Part shown: positions 58,224-64,000 of the stretch, in pieces | Position numbering within the stretch: position 1 is the first letter of the stretch | Layout: each line of letters opens with the position of its first letter | Assembly: GCA_038380435.1 (NCBI GenBank) | Contig: JAWZYU010000010.1 | Coordinates: 47,960,135 to 48,024,134 of the forward strand | Reading direction: 5' to 3' | DNA: 64,000 nucleotides | From: Ryuthela nishihirai | Taxonomy: Eukaryota; Arthropoda; Arachnida; Araneae; Heptathelidae | The notes under the pieces: model-generated | What the model saw: the letters and a program-made list of their open reading frames with translations, nothing else | Databases searched by the model: none | What the model was told of the DNA's origin: nothing | Position numbers and translations under genes: made by a program

Positions 58224-58433
58224 CAGTCGCTCAAAAAAAACATCCGAACACTATGGTTGATTACAGAATTCAGAAAAAATATCTGTCAACGGTACTTTTT
58301 TTAGAAATTAGCGATCATCCTTCGTGTACGTACACGAAGGTTGCCAGATCACTAATTTCTAAAAAAACCGTTGCCAGATATTTTTCTGAATTCTGTAATC
58401 AACCATAGTGTTCGGATATTTTTTGAACGACTG
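58224..58433. mobile_element. CAGTCGCTC palindromic MITE
   Basis: TA flanks at 58222-58223 and 58434-58435; ends CAGTCGCTCAAAAAAA and TTTTTTGAACGACTG; centre CTTCGTGTACGTACACGAAGG is a perfect palindrome. A few bases of the left arm (GGCAACC region) are deleted. Confidence 0.88.
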
Positions 58434-58435
58434 TA

Positions 58436-59960
58436 AATATATTGCATTTCTATATATGCAACTATTTTGATTGAATAGGACGAATCAGATCGACACAAGC
58501 ACCAAATGGCTTAAGTAATTTCCTTCATGTGTAATTAATTTATTTATGATTGTGGTATGCAGTTTAATCAGCTTTGTTATTTTCGTGAGTTTCGCCACGT
58601 TATAAATATGGCAGCTATTCCTCCTATTTTTTAGAAATATAACTCCGCACACGAAAATTAGATTCTTCCTTCTTAAAGTATAATTTATCCCTTTTTATGA
58701 TTTTTAGGGAAAATACTCAGATTATAAAAAAAAGATGATGCATTTCAAAATTAGATTAGGCGAGAAAATTGTGCATGACAACGAAACTTGCCAGGTAATA
58801 AATATTGCGCAGTAACTGCTCTATTACGGAAAATAGGCTGAAGTTTATTCACGAGTTAAATCAAAATGCAAACCTTTGTTTATTCGTATGTATTTGTTCT
58901 GAACGAGTCAATAAATCTAATTATAGAGCAGACAAGAAAGGATAACTGGAAGAGTCTTCCAGGCAAAAATTAACGCCGATGATTTATCATAATGTGGCTA
59001 CCTAATTAACTAATTATCATCCTGTTGGTGACGCCTCAAGCAACCAGGCATTAATAAGTACAAAATGCAGCAAATATGATGTGAATGTGAGGAAATTTAT
59101 TTTGTTTTAATTGTTCTCTTTCAATCAAAACCAAATGTAAATGGGTCTTCTTTTCACTATTACCTACAGGATTATTAAAACTTATGAACAGTTCATGTTA
59201 TACTTATAAAACTAATCTTCACAATATTCATCAAAAGTAGGTGATAAGTATTTGAGTCAATATTACATTTGTTATTCACTTAATTCAAAGTATATTCTTT
59301 GAACCAGACGCGGAGTGATAAGGGGGCGCTGATCCTTGTAGCATCTCGGGCATTCAGTGTCGCAGACCCTGGGACCACTTAGGAGCAAGGTATGTTTTAT
59401 AATAATAGGGTTATTATTTATTTTTTTCAATTGTTATTTTGAAGAAATTCCCAAGAATTAGGGAAAGACTATTTTAAAGTTTCGCGTACGAACTCTCAAA
59501 AGAATAAATATCGAAATCTTGAAAATGAAATCAAATTTTTATCGCAGCCCTGGTCCTCCTGCAAGAGCAGCGTCCCTTAAAAAAAATGCCAGTCCGTCCC
59601 TGTTTTGAACAGCCAGAGGTGCCGATGATTCATATTTAGGTGTACTATATAGCTACACATTTAAATAACGCGTAGAATGGAATTTACAGTTACCAGAAAG
59701 AGATATCAGTGTGTTAAAAAACAAAACGAAAAAAAAAAATGGATATTTCATGCGTTAGACGGACCTTCAGGATTGTTTTTATTGCTCTGTAAACTTTACT
59801 GTCCTCCTATTCTCTGGATTATCTTATTGAGGGCATGAATCGACGTAAGGCTGCATTGCAGCTTGAGGCGACCACATCTTGCAGCTTGAGGGACTCTACA
59901 TTTTGTATTCGTATTTCTGTATTGTATAAGAGTTCAGTCCTCTTTAAAGTTTGCTCAGTT
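58436..59960. other. Spacer
   Basis: Near 59300-59400 a GC-richer patch ends GGAGCAAG|GTATGT, a good splice-donor match on the plus strand, but no exon is supported. CAGTCCGTCCCTG near 59590 resembles a transposon terminus. Nothing else recognised. Confidence 0.35.
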
Positions 59961-59964
59961 TTTG

Positions 59965-60300
59965 GAATTTGTGACCACGAAAAAGCGTGGTGCTTTTGAT
60001 TCCAGGTGTTTAAAGCAACATCTTCGACAGTAGATGATTTGATTACGTAAATAATGAGGTTAGATGAAACAGCAATTAATAGACTTTAATAATCTTATTG
60101 TGCAGAGAGAGAATGCGTTGTTCAGAGAGAGACTGCGTTGACAGATTCAAAACTACGTATCTGCAAGTAGATTTATGGATAACGTGTCGAAAGACTTGTG
60201 GAATGCAGGCAGATCTGAAATGTGGTGTGGATGATGTCAACAGGACCTATGGAAAATGTCAAAGAGGATTTTGCTATAATTTATCTTACCCCAAAGTGGG
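59965..60300 (+). pseudogene. RTE-like LINE 3' relic
   Basis: GTGCTTTTGATTCCAGGTGTTTA and TTATTGTGCAGAGAGAG match the RTE-like element at about 49245 and 49350. Translation gives AFDSRCLKQ, then VQRERMRC, with many lesions. It contains a small repeat of CAGAGAGAGACTGCGTTG. Confidence 0.75.
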
Positions 60301-60386
60301 GAGAGAAAACTCAACAATTTTGTTGTAAGAGATAATTGTTAGTTTTTAGAAAAAAATTAAAAATTCTTCTTAGGTTACGTAATGAC

Positions 60387-60445
60387 TCGTGGCCGAGTGG
60401 TTAGCGCGCTTGGCTACTGATCGAAGGGACCTGGGTTTGAAACGA
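60387..60445 (+). mobile_element. SINE-B head fragment
   Basis: CGTGGCCGAGTGGTTAGCGC then GGGACCTGGGTTTGAAACG: A and B boxes of the SINE-B head in plus orientation. Sequence switches to the MITE arm right after. Confidence 0.78.
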
Positions 60446-60448
60446 AGG

Positions 60449-60621
60449 TTCACGTGACACGAAGGTTGCCAGATCACTAATTTCTAAAAAAATGGTTACC
60501 AGATATTTTTTCTGAATTCTGTAATCAACCATAGTGTTCGGGTATACTTTGAATCAACCACCATAGTGTTCGGGTATACTTTGAAGAATATACTTTGAAT
60601 CAATTTATTTTTGAGCGACTG
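60449..60621. mobile_element. CAGTCGCTC MITE, half copy with internal duplications
   Basis: ACACGAAGGTTGCCAGATCAC through CTGTAATCAACCATAGTG to GAGCGACTG and TA (60620-60623 area). The segment CCATAGTGTTCGGGTATACTTTGAA is duplicated and partly triplicated. Confidence 0.85.
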
Positions 60622-60623
60622 TA

Positions 60624-61120
60624 CTATTAAATATTACGATTCACATCTTTCAAATCCTGAAGTCTTAAGTAGTTTCAATTTACATTGTTTAGAAGGTACT
60701 AAATGCGAAAAATGCGAAACTTTAATGAATATTGCAAGCAATCAGTGTATGGTTGAAATTTGAAATTTCTGTGGTTGAATGTCAAACGACATTCCACCGA
60801 TCAACAACAGTCTGCCCGCTTTTCTTGGTGGAGTGTGAGAAAAGTAACTTTTTCATTTTTAAAGAATTAAGCAAAAATTCTTTCTACGTTTTATGAGTAC
60901 TAAAAAATATTGTTCTTTGCAATTTTCCATCATCCATAAGTTCAAACCAAAACTTTTGAAAAATTAAAAGTCAGTAAATGAAAAAAATCGTTCTTTTTGA
61001 AAACGAGATTGCTGCATCTGCCAGAGACGATATATGTCTTTGTAATTTATATTTAAACATGAATCAGAACGAATGCAAAAGATAGAAAGAAATTTAGACT
61101 TTATATGAAGCTACTATTAT
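60624..61120. other. AT-rich spacer
   Basis: Nothing recognised. Confidence 0.4.
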
Positions 61121-61124
61121 TGAA

Positions 61125-61228
61125 TTTTTGAACCAAAAGTTACGATATCTGTTACATCACTTTCGGTTAATTTGCAAATCAAAAAACCGAAAGTGATGTA
61201 ATAGATATCGTAACTTTTGGTTCAAAAA
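61125..61228. repeat. Long near-perfect hairpin
   Basis: Arms of about 44 bp (TTTTTGAACCAAAAGTTACG on the left, CGTAACTTTTGGTTCAAAAA on the right) pair almost perfectly, with a spacer of about 16 bases. No TSD or related copy is seen in this window. It may be a small MITE or a hairpin RNA source. Confidence 0.88.
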
Positions 61229-62210
61229 TAAAAGAAAAAAAAAGAATTAAAAGAAAAAAAAATTAAAAAAATTAAAAGAAGAAAGGAATGCAATAAATGC
61301 AGAAATTTTAGTGTTTTAAACAGGTTTCTGTACTTCAGTATTAATTTCTTTAGTGAACACAGAAAGTAATGACTTCTTCAGGTACTCTTAAAATTTTATC
61401 CTATTCTTTATGATGCTGTGGTAACTAAATGAGCGGAAAATAATTCATATCTTCCATTAGTGCAAGAGATGACTGATATAGTCGCTGCACAATGTACGCA
61501 TCTGAATTTGCTTCTTAAAGTTTTTATAGTGCTAATAAACTGAGACTCGTAAAAAGTTTATTAATGCTCGAAAACTTAGAAACCTGACTTTCACAGAAAG
61601 ACAACATTGTAGCTGTTTCCACCAGTCGAATCTTTTTTATTGCCAATTACCGCACCATTTTCTTTTCATAAAATCCATTATCCGAAAGTTAAAAGAAAGA
61701 AAGACCACCACGATGATGTAAAGGAAACAGTTTTGAAATTATTTCCATGAAGTTGACAAGTACAGTATCAGAAAAGCAAACATGTCTAATCGCAAAAGAG
61801 TTTTTAATGAATAATTTTCACTGTTCTGCATCACCGACCATGAAAGGCTGAATGGTTTCGGAAGGCTGCTTTTAAATGCTGTATATAAATGTACCTTATA
61901 GTTTGTTAAGGATGGATAATTCAGTTCTGCAATTTTATTTTGCAATTACTGTTTTTTTTTTAATGTTATTGATGTATACCGTTAGTTCTGTTATATGTCG
62001 TAACAGGTCTAGGTGAATCAAGAATAAATTTTACACAACGGCATTTTGCAAACTGGAATCCGCGGTCCACTGGGATTCTCGAGACGTCAAAATGTTAATT
62101 AAGAAATAATAGAAAATAATGAACATAAAAGTAATACTAATGTATGTCAGAAAGTAAGGTTCTTTATTTAATTTCTGCAGAGGGAAGATAATTACACCGA
62201 AAAAAATATA
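61229..62210. other. AT-rich spacer
   Basis: Begins with an A/G-rich stretch (AAAGAAAAAAAAAG type). No gene recognised; minus frames at 61739-61945 and 62031-62288 have no domain. Confidence 0.4.
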
Positions 62211-62221
62211 CAGGAAATGTC

Positions 62222-62603
62222 GGTTGGATTGTTTTACCTCTGAGCGGCACTTTTTTGCACCTGGCCATTTAGGCCAGGTCACATGCACCCCGAAGGCTCA
62301 GAGAAGGTTGGGGGAGGGGACACACTGGAACAGCTGTTGGGAGACAGGTGGTAGCCTCCCGTCAAGGCTATCCAGCGTGTTCTTTAACGTGCACAGGGTA
62401 TGGCTCTCCCATACACGGAGCCACGGCTTAACGTTCCATCCGACGGACGGTGGACTTTCCAAGCCCATCGGTGTCCCCTACTGACCATGGGCAAGGCGAG
62501 AAAATTTGCGGAGATAAATCTCAACGCTGACCCAGCTGGGACTCGAACCTGGAAACTACAGATTACGAGCCAGGCGCGCTATCGACTGAGCCACCCCCGC
62601 CCT
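62222..62603 (-). mobile_element. SINE-A, full length
   Basis: Perfect 11-bp TSD CAGGAAATGTC at 62211-62221 and 62604-62614. A local rearrangement turns the CACCATGGGCTAAATGGCC region into CACCTGGCCATTTAGGCC. Head with both boxes. Confidence 0.95.
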
Positions 62604-62661
62604 CAGGAAATGTCCCTACATATATTTATTATTTTCCAATTAGTTATCAGACTTATGGAGA

Positions 62662-62992
62662 CGTAGGTTGCTCAGTTAGTACTGCTCCAGGCTCTTAATC
62701 TGCAGTGTTGAGATTTATCTCCCAAAACCCCACCCTGCTCTCAAGTGAATAGGGGACACCAATGGGTTTGGAAAGGCCACTGTCAATTGGATGAGACGTA
62801 AAGCAATGCTCCCGTGTACAGGAGAGCACTATCTGTGCACGTTAAAGGACTGGATAGCCTTGAAGAGGGGCTACTATCTGTCACCTAATTGTGGTCCAGT
62901 GGGTCCCCTTTTCGCAAACTTATGTGAGCTTTTGGAGTCCTTGTGACCTGTTGGGAAAAATATTGCCATTCAGAGGTAAAACAAACTTAACC
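62662..62992 (+). mobile_element. SINE-A relative, old, B box lost
   Basis: GTAGGTTGCTCAGTTAGTAC head, then AATCTGCAGTGTTGAGATTT: the B box is deleted, as in the copy at 25755. Body continues to CAGAGGTAAAACAAAC. Confidence 0.85.
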
Positions 62993-62999
62993 CATCAGA

Positions 63000-63420
63000 T
63001 TTGTTGAGATATTTGTCGTAACGGTCGATCAGTTTATCCAAGCTCAGCCAATAGAAAGACTTATCTTACTCCTGAAACCACTTTCTAACTTGTCCTATAG
63101 GGTATCATCCAATGGCAAGTGTAGTTTTTAGATATGTTTCCTCAACTTGCGAAAAAGACGAAAATCCGATGGAGTCAGGTCTGGACCATACTGGATAGCC
63201 TTGAAGAGGGGCTACTATCTGTCACCTAATTGTAGGTCCAGTGGGTCCCCTTTTCGCAACCAGCTAGGACTGTGGTGAACATTTGCCCCATCGGCAAGGG
63301 CAGAGATACTCATTCACTACAGTCACACGACCATTATCGAATTCTCCACACTATTTCCTCACATGTTGCACTGACAGGACATCCAAGCTATCAGGTGGAT
63401 TTCCATTGGTTGAATTTTCT
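63000..63420 (-). pseudogene. Possible mariner transposase relic
   Basis: Minus-strand QYGPDLTPSDFRLFRKLRKH (about 63195-63135) fits the YSPDLAPSDYHLF motif region of mariner transposases, including the third catalytic Asp. Sequence to the right (63262-63420) may hold N-terminal remnants. A SINE-like segment at 63189-63260 sits between them. Stops are present. Confidence 0.45.
63189..63260 (+). repeat. Copy of a SINE body segment
   Basis: Nearly identical to 62848-62917 (ACTGGATAGCCTTGAAGAGG to GTGGGTCCCCTTTTCGCAA), far closer to that copy than to the family consensus. Confidence 0.88.
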
Positions 63421-63486
63421 GTGAACACAGAAACTAATTACTGCTCAAATCAAAACCTTCGTATACACAAGTACACAAGTGCAAAC

Positions 63487-63611
63487 TGTCTTCCAACAGC
63501 TGTCCAGTGAGTCCCCCCCCCAATCTTCTCTGAGCTTTCGGGGTCCTAGTGACCTGCCCATTTAGCCTTTTTGGGTACAAAAAAGTATCATTCAGAGGTA
63601 AAACAATCCCC
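63487..63611 (+). mobile_element. SINE-A 3' fragment
   Basis: TTCCAACAGCTGTCCAGTG through CTGAGCTTTCGGGGTCC to AGAGGTAAAACAATCCC; only the last third of the family is present. Confidence 0.85.
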
Positions 63612-64000
63612 CGTGGTTTCTTTCCCTGTCAAAAAAATGGGTAAAATGTTATAGAAGGCATACCGTTAGATTCCTTTCAGTAGAAAATAAGGAGCACAGA
63701 AGAACATAGAATATTTCACTGAATGAAATACGTTTTTCAGTTATTTCTTTCAGTGGAAGGCAAAAGGATCTTATAAATCAGAAGTCTAATTTTGATATAA
63801 GCTAACAGTTGCAGTTTTACAAATTGCAGCCAAAACCAGAGTCGACATTCGTCCAATTTTTAAGTTTCTATGTCACTTGTGCCTTCATATAAAATTCTAC
63901 CGTTTTCCCTTTCCGGCTCAATCCCTCCTACTCCTCCCCCCCCCCCCCCCTCTTTCTTTTTTTTCGAAATCGGGCCATCAACAGGCACAGTGAGCATTTG
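63612..64000. other. Spacer with C15 run
   Basis: No gene recognised. A run of about 15 C lies at 63936-63950, followed by a T-rich stretch. Confidence 0.4.

Noticed and set aside
59300..59395. Exon ending at GCAAG|GTATGT
   Set aside because: Only a donor-like match; no frame, acceptor or conservation to support it.
1380..62484. A recurring open frame of 80-90 codons (MGCFTSERHFFAHHGLNGQV type) that looks like a conserved protein family
   Set aside because: It occurs only inside SINE-A copies, on the antisense of the element, and differs by frameshifts among copies. Similarity comes from the repeat, not protein selection.

Overview
The window reads as arthropod nuclear DNA, AT-rich and almost wholly built of transposable elements and other repeats. 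I found no intact host protein gene, rRNA, functional tRNA, operon or CRISPR array. The mix of several tRNA-derived SINE families, Tc1/mariner, Tigger/pogo and hAT DNA transposons, and RTE-like and I/R1-like non-LTR retrotransposons suits an arthropod; a chelicerate such as a spider is my guess, not something the sequence proves.

The dominant component is one tRNA-headed SINE family (called SINE-A here, about 385-400 bp). About ten well-preserved copies carry 11-14 bp target-site duplications (TSDs), and older or partial copies span the whole window. Head: perfect A box (TGGCTCAGTCGG) and B box (GGTTCGAGTCC). Tail: AACCC-type repeats rather than poly(A). Two further tRNA-headed families are present: SINE-B (about 190 bp, Ser/Leu-like head) and SINE-C, whose head appears joined to a previously separate-looking AT-rich dispersed repeat.

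Region by region: 1-18 kb holds SINE copies, Tc1-type palindromic MITEs, hAT MITEs (one inside a foldback element at 13.1-13.7 kb) and AT-rich spacer. 18.5-24.4 kb is a cluster of decayed transposons, several nested: a Tc1 element split by an antisense LINE fragment, a LINE fragment split by a Tc1 element with 50-bp terminal inverted repeats, and a third Tc1 relic. 25-34 kb is SINE-dense, including a head-to-head inverted SINE pair and a 48-bp-period tandem array. 36.0-36.9 kb is the least AT-rich part and could hold a promoter and first exon on the minus strand. 37.8-41.4 kb has a broken Tigger transposase, a 3-unit 286-bp tandem array with CTCF-like sites, and a duplicated segment. 45.4-52.8 kb is a large antisense I/R1-like retrotransposon carrying a young RTE-like insertion and a SINE insertion. 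53-64 kb returns to hAT MITEs, SINEs, a long hairpin and AT-rich spacer.

The genes do not work together as a pathway. The functional story is genome parasitism: autonomous elements (all broken here) and the non-autonomous elements that exploited them.
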